DNA of 64,000 nt from Telmatactis stephensoni. Lineage: Eukaryota; Cnidaria; Anthozoa; Actiniaria; Isophelliidae. Of this stretch, positions 11,391 through 22,345 are shown in pieces. The translations under genes and the position numbers were made by a program. Under the pieces are notes generated by a model. The model saw only the letters and a program-made list of their open reading frames with translations, did no database searches and was not told the DNA's origin. The first letter of the stretch is position 1; each line of letters begins with the position of its first letter. The stretch is taken from the NCBI GenBank assembly GCA_029948255.1, contig JALIZF010000956.1, forward strand, positions 1 to 64,000, written 5' to 3'.

Positions 11391-11635
11391 GCTAGAAAAA
11401 AAATTAAATATATTTTAAAAATGCAAACAATAAACTTATAAGCAGTCATGTATAATCTGCATTCAAAGAACGAATTGAAATTGACATCAGAAAAACAATT
11501 TAAGGTGGCTCGATCGAGTTTTTCAGTATATATAGCTATCAGTCGTCTTTGAGTGAAAACTGTCGTTTGTTCATGAGCAGTCTGATAGTAAATTAAGTAT
11601 TACACCCTTATTAGACAAAGATCAAAGTTTATGAT
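11391..11635 (+). repeat. Direct repeat, copy 2
   Basis: This is the longer copy of the segment at 9782-9960. It ends where both copies diverge, after AGACAAAGATCA. Confidence 0.8.
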
Positions 11636-12244
11636 GACTTATGTTATATGGAGATCGGCGCTATTATGGCGACGCCTTAAAAGAATTCCTCTTTTTACGT
11701 ATTCTTGATTTTAATGAGTTTTAGGCTTATTCTTGAAAAATGCTCTTGTGATCTTGTAGTTAACATCATTGCCTTTAACTCTAGCGAATTATATCAAATT
11801 CTGAGAGAGCGTTTTTGAGATATCATTGATGAGAGATTTTAACTGCAAAAATCGAGCGTAAACAAAACAACTTTTTGAATCTCCTACAATTAAAAAGAAA
11901 GTAGCACATCTAAGTTAATTTTTCATCTCAAATTGTTGTAACGATATCAAATTTGACTACTGAAAGAGACGAGAGAAATCACATTAATTGATAGCGAGAA
12001 AAGTGAGCCGAACCCATGTATAAAGACATGCTGAATTTGCTTCTGTTTCCCAAATTTCGCTCTATTGTTACATAAACTGCAATATTTAAAGATCCCTTCG
12101 ATAAATATTGTTTAAATATTAGTATGGTTTAGTTTTGGTAAAAGGCAATATAATGTAGCGTTTTCAGATTTACTGAATTATTTTAAGGCTGTCAAATATA
12201 AGCCTCAAATCAGTATATTTTTCAGCCAGATACAGCGGTCGACA
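11636..12244. other. Non-coding stretch
   Basis: AT-rich, with no coding exon, RNA gene or clear repeat recognised. Confidence 0.5.
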
Positions 12245-12443
12245 TGTTGCTCGTATTACCACCCCGCGCGCAACAATTGCAAATTTTCTTTGTTGCACGA
12301 AGTAGAAGCACTGTCTACTTTAATCAACAAAGAAAATTTGCAATTGTTGCGCGCGGGGTGGTAATACGAGCAAAATTTGCTTTGCAACTTGCAACGCAAT
12401 AATGTTGCGCGACAATTTGCACGATTTTGTTGCTCGTATTACC
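12245..12443 (+). mobile_element. Foldback MITE, right three-quarters
   Basis: TTGCTCGTATTACCACCCCG at 12247 is mirrored by CGGGGTGGTAATACGAGCAA at about 12355. The inner arms (CAACAATTGCAAATTTTCTTTG) are perfect around a roughly 28-bp loop. The right outer arm ends in TTGTTGCTCGTATTACC at 12443. The left outer arm is missing. The same family is at 9591-9779. Confidence 0.8.
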
Positions 12444-12960
12444 GGGCCTTAAGAGCTCCACATATAGTCTTGACTATATATTTACTTCATATTATTTAGC
12501 AACCGCGATATCAAGTTTGATGACTCTTCAAGCGTTTTAAAAAGCATTCTCTAAAGCATTCTCTGACAGATATTAAATAAAGAAGGGCGACCTATAGATC
12601 TTTGAGCTTGTAATTGATATAGTATGTTTTCATTATTTATTTTTTGAAATAAGATGGAGAGATGAACGCGAAATTCAAAACTGAGAATTGTGAAAAAATG
12701 GGGGAAGACCACCAACGCGTCTTAATTGAAAATATTATGTTTCCATAGGAGAATGTAAACAATTGAAAACCACGTGTCACATCCAAAACCATTAAAACTT
12801 AGAATAGGCTACAAGTTTCTCATGAAATTTCCAGCAAATGCTTCTTTTTTAACAAAATGCGAAAAACTCAGGGGCGCGAAATTTTGAAACATTCCGCAGA
12901 TAAAAACATGCTTGTTAGCGCTTTGAACATGACATATTAAACATGGGTGTCAGAATTTAC
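12444..12960. other. Non-coding stretch
   Basis: Nothing recognisable apart from being downstream (3') of the minus-strand peptide gene. Confidence 0.5.
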
Positions 12961-12970
12961 TGGATTTTAC

Positions 12971-12976
12971 TTTATT
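12971..12976 (-). terminator. Poly(A) signal of the cysteine-rich peptide gene
   Basis: TTTATT on plus is AATAAA on minus, 55 bp past the stop codon of the gene at 13031-13444. Confidence 0.6.
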
Positions 12977-13030
12977 CTGTTCCTTTGATTTAACATAATT
13001 TCATCATCAATTTCCATCTTCTTGTTCATT

Positions 13031-13444
13031 TTATTTCCTGCCCAACCACTTGCATCTACAATCATCCTTGACAAGATGCTGTGGGTCGTAATTCTTGTGC
13101 GTAAACCCACATACCATGTTAGGACTAGTGCAATCCTGAGTTCCAGTACATGCAAGGAAGACACAATTGCAACCATTGCCAGCCTGATCACAGTCCCTCA
13201 CTTTACCGTCGATAGTAATCGTCTTAAACATCCTGCGATAAACTGTGCCTTCAATAGAATAAAAATACTTTAATAGATTGTCTGAGAGCTTTGATAAAAA
13301 AGATGTGAGATCATAAAAAAGTTCTGCTAGGACAAGCAAGGATGGTTAAGAGGTTATACCTCTACTTCTCTTTTGTAGACGTCCGCCATGAACGAGTCCA
13401 CAGGCTATGACCAGTAAAACGACGGATGTCAGTGGAAACTTCAT
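13031..13444 (-). CDS. Small secreted cysteine-rich peptide (two exons)
   Basis: Exon 1 is 13360-13444 (ATG at 13444) and exon 2 is 13031-13248. The 111-bp intron begins GTATAA and ends TTGAAG, and joining the exons keeps frame (85 + 218 nt = 100 codons plus stop). Residues 1 to about 20 form a signal peptide: K at position 3, a hydrophobic VVLLVIACGLV core and a small-residue HGG cut site. A dibasic KR follows at about residues 25-26, suggesting propeptide processing. The rest holds eight cysteines in exon 2 with spacing C-x6-C-x-C-x4-C-x5-C-x6-C-x16-C-x-C, implying four disulfides and a compact secreted fold. An AATAAA lies 55 bp downstream. I do not recognise the family. The layout is shared by venom peptides, antimicrobial peptides and small cysteine-rich signalling proteins, and the sequence does not decide between them. 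Confidence 0.75.
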
Positions 13445-14270
13445 GTTGTTCCTGAACATCAGATTTAGACAAGAAATAAGTTACAAAGTAGTGCATTGCA
13501 TTTTACCAATGTCACTTAGTCGTATCGTCTTTCATTTTACCAGTGTATATTGTGAACCATAGTGCCAGGCAAATATAGTGACAACATCTGCTTTAAAATT
13601 CGTACTTTAGCGAGCTGTAGCGCAAAAATGAAAACGGTGATCTATCTATGTTCCGTTTTCGAGATATTCTGAAATACTTACCATAGAAAGCTGTTTTCAA
13701 GCTAATATCAGGGTATGTATGGCGTCGACTAAATATCTCTAATTTTTTTTGCGACAATTAAATATTCTTGCAATTTTTTGAGGTTTTACTTTTTGTCTGA
13801 TGTGTAAAAGATAGAATGACTTCAATATTTCTTTGCCGACAATAGCTTGATGCAAAAGGTGAGTGTCATTTGTTCCATTTTCCGTTTTCGAAAATTGCTG
13901 GCGCATGGCCTCAAATTAACAAGACGCATAGCTGCGTGAACTCGGGCTTTCTATGTAGTAAATCATGAGTTCTCTTTGTTAACATTGTTCCTTTAAATTC
14001 TCCATTCGTTTATTCTACTGTGCTCTTTGACCTAAAAGCGCACTTCTACAGGGTCATACAGGCTTAGCCTTCTTTTCTAGAAAGACCCATCGGATTGAAA
14101 ATTGATTTTTGTTTGCCCGTGAAATAGTTTTTTCAAACTAACTTACTTGACTTCTGCAGTGTACTGCAGAATTGTACTATCATATTTTGATTCATTTGCT
14201 TTATTTATAACAACAACTTTTACAATTATTTGAAAAGACAAATAAATGTATTTTAAAGTTTCTCTGTTTA
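13445..14270. other. Upstream side of the peptide gene, non-coding
   Basis: No further exon or clear TATA box was found. TAGCGCAAAAATGAAAACGGTGA near 13618 resembles the stretch near 15118 (CTAGCGCAAAAACGAACACGGTGA), so a diverged repeat is probably present in both places. Confidence 0.4.
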
Positions 14271-14275
14271 TCAGT

Positions 14276-14437
14276 TTATCTGAAGGCTCAGTGCTTGAGC
14301 GTCGGACCGGAAATCCGAATGTCGTAGGCTCAAATCACGCTGAGGGCACGGGATTTAAGAGCTGAAATTTTTACACTCGTAGAAGCGTTCACATCCAACT
14401 AACACATTTCCGAGTGACAATCCAATCATTTATTTAC
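14276..14437 (+). mobile_element. tRNA-derived SINE copy
   Basis: GGCTCAGTGCTTGAGCGTCGGACCGGAAATCC is a tRNA-like D and anticodon region matching that of the SINE at 50214-50285 (minus). A degenerate T-arm follows. The tail (CCGAGTGACAATCCAATCAT) matches the tail of that element too. This is an older, diverged member of the same family. Confidence 0.7.
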
Positions 14438-14718
14438 ATATCAGAATTGTTGGTAATTGTGCCTGCCTTGAAACAAACTAACTTTAATATAACTGATTTG
14501 CAATACTCACAACTTCAACACACTATTATTAGCAGAATTGATTCCCAGTTGGTGATCATTACAGATGAAAACAGTGTCAAACATTGACTACTGCTCTATG
14601 TTTTAACTTTATTCAGACTTCGTTGAATTCTGCTACTGAATTTAAGCACAAACCTTTCTTTATTTTCTTGGTTTTTAGCTTTCAAATAGCAATACAATTT
14701 AGATGACTTCGGTATAGT

Positions 14719-14931
14719 TTATATATTAAACAAACTCAAAAATGTTTGCTCGTAAATTGATCTATCGTAAAGTTCGTGGACCGACTCGTTTCGAAAACGC
14801 TCGACATCTTTTAGTGTGGGTCTACCGCGAACAAGGTGTGCATTTGTATGTAGTTTGAGGGTATTAGACAACATATTTACCCTTAAATTTGACAGCGACA
14901 TCTTCGATAATCCAGCCGCCATAATGTCCAA
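14719..14931 (-). CDS. ORF in a Helentron-like element (VRGRPT type)
   Basis: A 70-codon frame starts about 130 bp downstream of the 5' terminal hairpin at 15064-15091. Its middle (NAHLVRGRPT...ESVHE) matches the ORF at 38645-38866 ([10 protein letters not shown]...GSVRE) in both DNA and protein. That ORF also lies about 125 bp downstream of a related hairpin. Function is unknown. The match suggests a passenger or captured exon carried by the element rather than chance. Confidence 0.4.
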   Translation of the reverse strand: MDIMAAGLSKMSLSNLRVNMLSNTLKLHTNAHLVRGRPTLKDVERFRNESVHELYDRSIYEQTFLSLFNI

Positions 14932-15063
14932 CCATGTGCTCTGCTTAAGCCCGAGTAATTAATTCCACGCATGCGCTCTACTATCTGTACGCATGCGCTT
15001 TACCTACTAGACTGCGTTTTGCGTCTGAACGAGGAAAATAATAATAACGAAGCTCAATTTATA

Positions 15064-15091
15064 ACTCGGGCATTCCTACGGAAGCCCGAGT
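15064..15091 (-). mobile_element. Helentron-like 5' terminal hairpin (ACTCGGGC subtype)
   Basis: ACTCGGGCTTCC...GCCCGAGT followed by TATAAA, preceded by a T-run, has the same architecture as the ACTCGTGCCC hairpins at 24011 and 27030. A second ACTCGGGCTT start on the same strand at about 14952 suggests nesting. No 3' end for this copy was identified. Confidence 0.5.
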
Positions 15092-15099
15092 AAAAATGC

Positions 15100-16634
15100 T
15101 TAAAATTACCGCCATCTAGCGCAAAAACGAACACGGTGACCCCCCTTTTTATTTAATTTTTGGTATCAGTAAAGCTTAGTTAGTAACTGTACAAAATTTC
15201 ATTAAAAATCTATGTTCGGTCTTATATTTCTACGGAATTGCCTTAATTGTTTTCATGCGCGCGAGCGATGGAAGCCGAAGCGGAAGGAACATACGTTGAC
15301 TATATTCTCTCACGCGTAGGTGAGAAATTGGCAACTCTGAGTCGACGTATGTTGCTTCCGCTTCTGCTTCCGTCTCTCGTGATTGTCTAGGTTCAGAAAT
15401 ATTAAAGCATCTCTCGTAACATTGGAACTTATTGTGGCGAAGGTTCGATTTTTAGCAGTCAATTTTGAGCGGGTAAACAGCACCCGATTTTTACAATTTT
15501 TAGTACGCAAAATAAAAAATGTCTCTTTTTTTAAAACGGTGTAACTTTTAAGGCAAAAAGTTCAAGTTTAGGAGATATAGCTGATATTGTAAAACTAGAT
15601 CCATTATAAAAATTGTCATAACTTCGTATCTAGTGATCTTTTTTCTTTTTTGACACTAACAGAGAATCAAACACTTTTATTATTAAGTCACCTTTTTGTT
15701 GTGATTTGAGGTTCGTGGTTGTCATATTCAAAATTCTTCTGATAAAACTTTCTGATTTTGAGTTGGTTAACTGTGCAAGAAAGTGAGTTTAACACCTACA
15801 TAGCCATTTTCCTAGAGCTCATCAAAAACGGGAGATATTTTAGGAAAACTGAATTCAATGATCTTTGTTTTTCGTTGCCATAGCAACGCGTCATGGAAAA
15901 AATTGGCATCAATCAAATTTTCAATTCGTCCTTAGTATCTTGTGTGAAAATCATTTTGATGAGACAAATGTTAGTTGACCAATTTTCAAAAATAAAATTG
16001 GAAGTTTTGTCAAAATCGATCACCAAAATACTACTGGTAAACACATTAAACACATTTTAAGGTCTATGACCAGAGAACTAATCTATTACAGTTAATAATG
16101 TCTGCTATTGGACGTTTCCATTGATAACAATTGAACCGAGAGGTTTCTCTTAGTTCTTGAGAAAACGAGAAAATTAGTAACAGTTGAGAGTGACCAAATT
16201 ATGTTTCCAGTAAAAGCAATGGTACATACGTATAAGTCTAAAAGAATGCTACCAAACTCACTAGGTTTTACGAGACTGGAAGTGAAACAAGCCATTTCAG
16301 ATAGCTTCGTTTGGCCTTTGTCATTAGTGGTCGATAGAAAGATTTGTGGGTGTTACGTTTGCATAGTAGTAAGAAGGCATGCGATCCACCTGACATAAAA
16401 TACGTATTTTCAATGTTAACCTAAGAAATATGTTCTACCCGACTCTTAAGAGGAAATTTTTCTATGTATCGAGAACTGAGCGGCCAGAGTCGAAAAATCG
16501 ATTTGTCTAATTTTACATTTTTTCGAAAGCCCTTAGTGAGGGAATACTTTGTTGCAATTTTGGTGCTCCGAGGTAACTTCATTGTGAAGAAAAACGCGAA
16601 TAAATGTTTTTAGACTCCCAAGCCTGAAATCGAC
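15100..16634. other. Non-coding stretch
   Basis: No gene is seen. AAGTCACCTTTTTGTTGTGATTTGAGGTTC near 15687 recurs in related form near 21600, marking an unclassified dispersed repeat. Confidence 0.5.
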
Positions 16635-17946
16635 AAACAAAAGCCCTCTAAGAGGTCATGTGGTTACTGGAACAAGGCTCTTAAGGCAATAAATAGTAAA
16701 TTACAACTAAAAAATCACCAGTGATGGATTTGAGTTTATTCTTATAATGCAGTAGTCAATTGAATGGTCATTTTTCTCCATTGAAAAAAAAAACCTTTTA
16801 TGATTTCATTCTCTTTTCTCACGGATGGGAGCATTTGATCTCCTCCATTAGGGTATGGGAAGTTTGAGTATTTTAACCCAGGGGTAAAACCCTCCCCCCC
16901 CCCCCCTTGATCTGCCCTTGATTATAGACATGTATAGATTCCATACCTAATAGACAAGTAGACACAAAAGAAAATTTCAATTGGTAAACTGGGAACAATG
17001 CAAAAATTGTCAATTAAGTAATCTAATAGCAATTAATTTAGAAAGCAGCCTGCATAGCAGACCCTCAAGGGGACTGGTGATATGGGGAAAGGCACCCTCT
17101 CTTCTCCCTCCTCCTCCTCCCTCCCCTTTCCCCTCGCCCTCAGTCACCTAGAGGGTCTGCTATGCTGGCTATTGAGAAAGTTTAAATTCAATCCTCAGAC
17201 TAAACACACAACCATTGTTTAAATTCAAAATGATTTGCTACTGAATGGTTTTACCTCTACTGTTAAGATGACAAAACTATTCATATTCATTTACACCCAA
17301 TTTCAAAATTACGCGACCTATGGCGATGGCTTGTCTGGATTTTAAGCTTCTGTCAATCAAATTTTAACGACTAGAATTTGTAAAATTTTAGCTTTCCAAA
17401 TTCATAAACAAAGCAAACTTGAATTCATTAACAGAACATTTAGTATTTTCCGATTTTTGATGTAAATTTAAGCTTGCTTTAGGGAGAACGAATAGTCGGA
17501 GATTTGATTGACGGTAGTCAAAACACTGAAAAAGCCATTCAAGTGTCGTCTGCAAAGCTCGCATAATTTTGAAAATAGGTGTAATTTGAAGTAACTAAAT
17601 ACAGTTTATAAACAATAAACATGAACGTAAAAGCACACAAATGAAACTAAGTTCTTCGCAAGAAAATCAAGATTCCAAGATTTCATATGAGGGTATACAA
17701 TGGGGATTCTGCACACCTTGCATGACAACACCGTGACAAAAACAAAAATATAATACTTGAAAAGAGCACCCGACTCAATTGTAAAAATGACCAATACTCG
17801 ATAGAGACATCCCTAAAGGACGCACAAAGACACCATATACGAAAAGTAAATATTATTTGAATATTTCTATTAGAAAATGCATTATTGAAAAACCCCAGTC
17901 CCGTCACGGAGAGCTTGGGCTCCCTTTGTTTAAACTTCAAAGAGTA
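16635..17946. repeat. 1.3-kb inverted repeat, left arm
   Basis: This is the reverse complement of 30405-31695 with only scattered substitutions and small indels. Shared landmarks are the C-run (about 16892), the CTCCTCCTCCTCCC tract (about 17106) and the segment ending in GCTCCCTTTGTTTAAACTTC. No transposase or clear target duplication is seen. The right edge coincides with LINE-tail-like GATA repeats. Confidence 0.9.
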
Positions 17947-18303
17947 GATAGATAGATAATATGCTTTATTAACATGACCTCTTAATTTACAGGTATTGTC
18001 AAAGCTTACATGTTTTCATATTGATTAATTTTTCCTTACTCTTTTTAATAGAAAAACCGTAACAATAATAAAATAAGGATATATATATGTCGTTCATATA
18101 TAAATGATTGACGTGTATTAATCACGTGGTTAATGATCTAAATAAAACGTATCAAGGCAATATAATAAAACTCGGGAATCATGTAATATATACTAATCAT
18201 ATATAAATCTTAAGTTGTATATAAGAATTGAATAAATGTTCCTAAATATTGCTATAATATAATTAATAAAATATAACATTGTAAAATTAATCACAGGGTC
18301 GAC
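17947..18303 (-). mobile_element. Probable LINE 3' end
   Basis: On minus, AATAAAGCATATTATCTATCTATC is a LINE-style 3' terminus with a polyadenylation-like motif and an (ATCT)n tail. The body is AT-rich and non-coding, so the element would be severely 5'-truncated. Confidence 0.4.
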
Positions 18304-18404
<101 letters not shown>

Positions 18405-18526
18405 GTGTTTATTCAATTGCTTTTGCAGTATGAACTGGATTACAGCAAAGGGGTCAATACATTAATACCATACAATAATCACGAATGACAATACTTCTCA
18501 TACAACTAATATACATATTGGTCCTA

Positions 18527-18815
18527 GTAGTAGTAGGCATCCGTCTATCTCGTAAGATAATGGTAGCACCGTGGTAAAAGGTCAGTCAGTCCTGTTGGGA
18601 ACAGCGTCTTAAATGACTCAGCAGACCAATCCTTGCGTGACAGTCCTTTCCGCACAGGTCACAAGTAAACTCTGAGGGCGGGGTTGGGGCTGGGGGTTGC
18701 TGTCTTTGTTGTCTCTGCTTTCTGCGCTGTCTTCTTTCCTCTGACTGTTGGTGAAGCTTTTCCTCGCCTCTTTTGAGGCCTTCATAAATGGTGTTGCGCC
18801 AGCAACTGCGGTCTT
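18527..18815 (-). mobile_element. Nested LINE 3' fragment with 12-bp TSD
   Basis: Flanked by ATATTGGTCCTA on both sides. The short (CTA)n tail on minus is at 18527-18536. It carries the ORF end described at 18586-18813. Confidence 0.7.
18586..18813 (-). CDS. LINE polyprotein C-terminus with CxxC zinc-finger motif
   Basis: A 75-codon open stretch without a start codon. It reads WRNTIYEGLKRGEEK, a Q/R-rich linker, PPAPTPPSEF and then CDLCGKDCHARIGLLSHLRR-C, followed by a stop. The C2HC-type knuckle after a proline-rich linker is the familiar C-terminal end of many metazoan non-LTR polyproteins. The upstream RT is lost by 5' truncation. Confidence 0.7.
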   Translation of the reverse strand, partial: DRSCWRNTIYEGLKRGEEKLHQQSEERRQRRKQRQQRQQPPAPTPPSEFTCDLCGKDCHARIGLLSHLRRCSQQD

Positions 18816-18860
18816 ATATTGGTCCTACATAAATAATATAATGATATTTTATTAATTAAA

Positions 18861-19127
18861 TTACTGATATTTAATAGTGACAAACTCACTGAAGCGATAG
18901 GTTTTTGGCATAGGACAATGGAATCTGGAGGACTCAAATCTAAGATTATACCCGTGAGGGTGTACTGTGTGTTTACTGATTAATGACCTGACAGGTTCCT
19001 GGGATTCACTTAGAAACTTCCTACACGCCTCAACTCTCCGAGTGGTGAGGTCCAGAAGCCCAGCAGCCTGTAAGGCATTACGGTAACTTAGACCTGGAAA
19101 AATTATACGTAAAGCCTTTTTCTGTGG
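18861..19127 (-). CDS. LINE RT-protein C-terminal fragment
   Basis: Open frame reading QKKALRIIFPGLSYRNALQA, then LLDLTTRRVEACRKFLSESQ, ending ...FVTIKYQ and TAA. The 'QKRALRII...sY..AL...L..RR' pattern is characteristic of the region after the RT thumb in CR1/Jockey-type LINEs. Only about 89 codons are left. Confidence 0.7.
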   Translation of the reverse strand, partial: PQKKALRIIFPGLSYRNALQAAGLLDLTTRRVEACRKFLSESQEPVRSLISKHTVHPHGYNLRFESSRFHCPMPKTYRFSEFVTIKYQ

Positions 19128-19129
19128 TG

Positions 19130-19867
19130 ATGCCCATTTACGCTTCGATTAAATTTACCCAATTGAATCAAAATCTACTATTTTTGCCATCGACGACAGC
19201 TATTATAATACTAAATTCTACTTGTACAGCTTTGGTAACTACATCATTCTTGACTTGCTTTGCTATCACTGTCGACCGATTCCTCGCTCTTGCCTTGCAT
19301 TTGAGATACCAAGAACTTGTCACACATAAGCGAACTTTAACTTTTGTAATAGTTATTTGGATTTCAAATTTGTCATGGCATATATTCCAGATATGCATAG
19401 CAACATTTGTCGACAGGAAACTATATGATGTCACACAGATAGTCCATTTAAGTTTTATCATTCTCGTTTCACTTCTTACAATAATTCTAATGATAAAGAT
19501 TTCTCAAGCAGTTCGTCGCCACTCGTTACATATGCTAGCTCCACAGCAACCTCCACCATCTACCATGAACATGACCAGGTACAAGAAATCGGTCAATACC
19601 ATGTATTATATCATTGGTGCATTTGTGATTTGTTGCTACCCTTACATTATTACTAATTCTATGAAATTACCTGTGGTGAGTGGATTAGATTATAACCAGA
19701 TGTTCATTGCATTAAAACTGTCGGAAGTACTCATGATGACGAGCAGTGTGTTGAACCCGATCATTTATTTCTGGAGAATACAAGAAATGCGTAGTGCCGT
19801 TGTTCAGTTGTTACGAGGTATTTGGTGTCGATGGAGGAGAACAAACCAAGTGTCACCAGAAAACTGA
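19130..19867 (+). CDS. Rhodopsin-like (class A) GPCR, TM3-TM7, N-terminus missing
   Basis: A 245-codon frame encodes a seven-helix receptor from just before TM3 onward. TM3 ends in FAITVDRFLALALHLRY, a variant of DRY with F in the third place. TM4 is TFVIVIWISNLSWHIF. TM5 is about IVHLSFIILVSLLTIILMI, TM6 about YYIIGAFVICCYPYII with the CxxP-type bend, and TM7 carries the signature SSVLNPIIYFW, followed by a basic helix 8. TM1-TM2 and the true start are absent: the frame begins at the edge of a truncated LINE at about 19127. A typical receptor would be 320-370 residues. The DRF and ALHLRYQELVTHKR loop recall large invertebrate orphan amine/peptide-like families, but the ligand is unknown. It is either a pseudogenised copy or has an upstream exon I cannot see. 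Confidence 0.8.
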   Translation: MPIYASIKFTQLNQNLLFLPSTTAIIILNSTCTALVTTSFLTCFAITVDRFLALALHLRYQELVTHKRTLTFVIVIWISNLSWHIFQICIATFVDRKLYDVTQIVHLSFIILVSLLTIILMIKISQAVRRHSLHMLAPQQPPPSTMNMTRYKKSVNTMYYIIGAFVICCYPYIITNSMKLPVVSGLDYNQMFIALKLSEVLMMTSSVLNPIIYFWRIQEMRSAVVQLLRGIWCRWRRTNQVSPEN

Positions 19868-20633
19868 AATGTTATAAAACTACACAAGATCTTAAAGTAA
19901 ATCTTTAGTTTTGCAAATGCATACTTTTCTACGCATGTTACAAAAAGCACAACACTCAATGCATCAATCTTGAGAAATACATTTCGACGTCAGACACGAA
20001 AAGGTCTATATACATTTTGAGCACATCCACATTCCTGGGACTGGAATCGTACTTCGAGGGGATAAGAAGCATTTTAAAAACTTATTCAGTTACGATGAGG
20101 CATTGCCGAAAATGGACTTCAAGAAAGCATTTAAAAGCTACCTGTTGACCTGTAGCTGAACTACAGCACTGTGTTTACAAATTAAATGGTTGCTGTTGTG
20201 CCTTCCAGCAAAAACTTTGCATGGATTCGTTTTATTGCAGACACGGGACAAGATTTCCTAAGTACGTCAAAAACAACGATAAGTGTACATGTATTAGTAA
20301 TTGCGCTTAGCCGATAGTTTGATGCATATCAAGTTCCAACTAAAACACGTGAAAGGCACGGTCTCGAATATAGACTAGAGGCTCAAAGAACAAAATTTCA
20401 AATGCCACCAGCTTTTGATGAATGCCAACCAGATATAATGCCCTGTACTTTGGGAGAGATGACATTTTGATCAGCAGGAAAAAACACCGTTTCGTAATGA
20501 ACGGATAACATTCTGCTGAAGAAGGATGGCGGATGCTATCTGAAACGTCCAGTGAGGTAAACTCAGTTCCACTTAGAAGTTTAAATTTCAACCTTTATAC
20601 CTAATATATTCTTTTTCAGCTTTGTTCTGCTGT
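19868..20633. other. Non-coding stretch 3' of the GPCR
   Basis: No exon or repeat family was recognised. Confidence 0.5.
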
Positions 20634-20906
20634 ATATATATATAGCCAATTCAATTAACGTTGTCGCTGAAAAGCCTAAAGCCTAAAGCTTTGAGAGCGG
20701 AATCATGAAATGTTATCACCGTGACATCATTACAATGAGTAAGAAACTCACTGTACAATGCTTGCAAATTCTACAACTTGGACATATATTCCTTAATTCT
20801 TAGATAGCCTACAGTGAAAGTTGGTAAGTTAAACAAAATGTAAATTCAGGAAGCCTTTTAGGCTTTTTTCAGCGACAACGTTAGTTGAAATAGCTATATA
20901 TACCCA
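20634..20906. mobile_element. MITE with ~45-bp TIRs
   Basis: TATATAGCCAATTCAATTAACG...TTGTCGCTGAAAAGCC at the left is mirrored by GGCTTTTTTCAGCGACAACG...AGCTATATA at 20857-20906 with a few mismatches. The non-coding interior is about 175 bp. Confidence 0.75.
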
Positions 20907-21040
20907 CTTGGAATCTTTTGTTTGTCAGTTACTTCAACTGTGACTCAATAGAAATTCAGGAGGCATTCGGCCTTGACAAACTTTTGGTCACAATTTTTTA
21001 GAATAAATTCAAGGTTCCATTAAACGACTATACTGACCTT

Positions 21041-21409
21041 TGTTTTTGTACACAACATAGATCAGGAGATATAAATTTTACAAAGTATGATATGCTGCAC
21101 AAACGTAAGAATTTACACCTTTGACAGGGGAGTGCCTTGGGTGATGAGGTGGCCGTAAATTCATCCTGATTTTAATTTTCTAAAGCCGATTCAGTGATGC
21201 TTTCATAAACACGGCCACCTCATCTCTCAAGACTAACTAATTCCGCCCCCCCCCCCCCACCCCGACAAAGGTGCGAATTCTTGAATTGCAGCTCATTTGC
21301 ATTCAAAACAAAAGCGCAAGAAATCTGGTTTCAAGCGTTTATTTTGTGCAGCATATCGCACTTTGTAAAATTTATATCTCCTGATCTATGTTGTGTACAA
21401 AAACAAAAA
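21041..21409. repeat. Foldback with nested hairpins
   Basis: TTTGTTTTTGTACACAACAT...GATCAGGAGATATAAATTTT at left mirrors AAAATTTATATCTCCTGATC...AAAAACAAA at right. Inner pairs GATGAGGTGGCCGT/ACGGCCACCTCATC and GAATTTACACCTTTG/CAAAGGTGCGAATTC add further stems. Confidence 0.75.
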
Positions 21410-22183
21410 TCCTTGAATTTATTGTTTCTAGCTTTAAAACAGCAGCTTCGCTTCAGAATTTTTCCAATTCTTCTAGCATTAAAATGCGTCCAAGATATTT
21501 GACCCTTTTCGGTGTTTTATAAACATTATAAACATTGCTTATATTCTTTAACGGCTTGTCCTGTGGGCGATCAGCTTTACACTTTTATTAGGCAGACATT
21601 AAGTCACCTTTTCGTTGTCTTTGAGGTTCCGCGTGGTTGTTATTCTCAGAGTACAAGGGGTGCCTAAAGATTCATGATGATTTCAGAGCACTTTTAGGGT
21701 ACACTTTTGGCGGCCAATCGTCCCCTTATTTCTACTCCGACGATTGTTGTGAAACTCACCCAGCTTGAAGTTTGATTAATTGTAGTTTGATTCCCTGTGT
21801 TCCATCCATTTATAACAACAAAATGTTGGTTTAAGCCTGGTTTCCATATGATCGAAAACGATCGTAAACGATCGTAAACGATCGAGAACGATCGAGAAAA
21901 AATTTTTCGATCGTCCGCGATCATATGGAAACCTAAGTTTTTCGATCGTTTGCGATCACGATCGTAAGCGATCGAAAAATTAGAACCAGGTTCTAATTTT
22001 GCGATCCGTCTCGATCCGTTTCGATCGTCTGCGATCATATGGAAACACTTTTTTCGATCGCACGATCGAAATGTATACCATAATGCATTATTTTTCCCAA
22101 GATCCAATGCTTCCGAAACTGTAATGCCATAGTAACGGATTGGTTGTTTACAAACTATCAGCTGGCATTTGAACTAGGCCAAG

Positions 22184-22345
22184 ATGGAGAACGATCCGAA
22201 AGATATTGATACCGGACTTTTTATGGAAGAAGTGGCCAAATACGACTGCCTTTACCATCACTGCAGCAAAGAATTCAAGGACAAACACAAAAAACTGAAC
22301 GCCTGGAAAAACGTTGCTCGCCCTTTCTCTAAATATTTTTTCTAA
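22184..22345 (+). CDS. MADF (Myb/SANT-like) N-terminal fragment
   Basis: A 53-codon frame starts with ATG at 22184 in AAGATGGAG context. It contains LFMEEVAKYDCLYHHCSKEF, KDKHKKLNAWKNVA: the first two helices of a MADF-type DNA-binding domain ('L..EV..Y..LY......YK...KK..AW..IA'). Harbinger elements typically encode a Myb-like partner that helps bring the nuclease to the nucleus and to DNA. The frame stops where the element's deletion junction lies, so it is a truncated exon 1. Confidence 0.65.
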   Translation: MENDPKDIDTGLFMEEVAKYDCLYHHCSKEFKDKHKKLNAWKNVARPFSKYFF

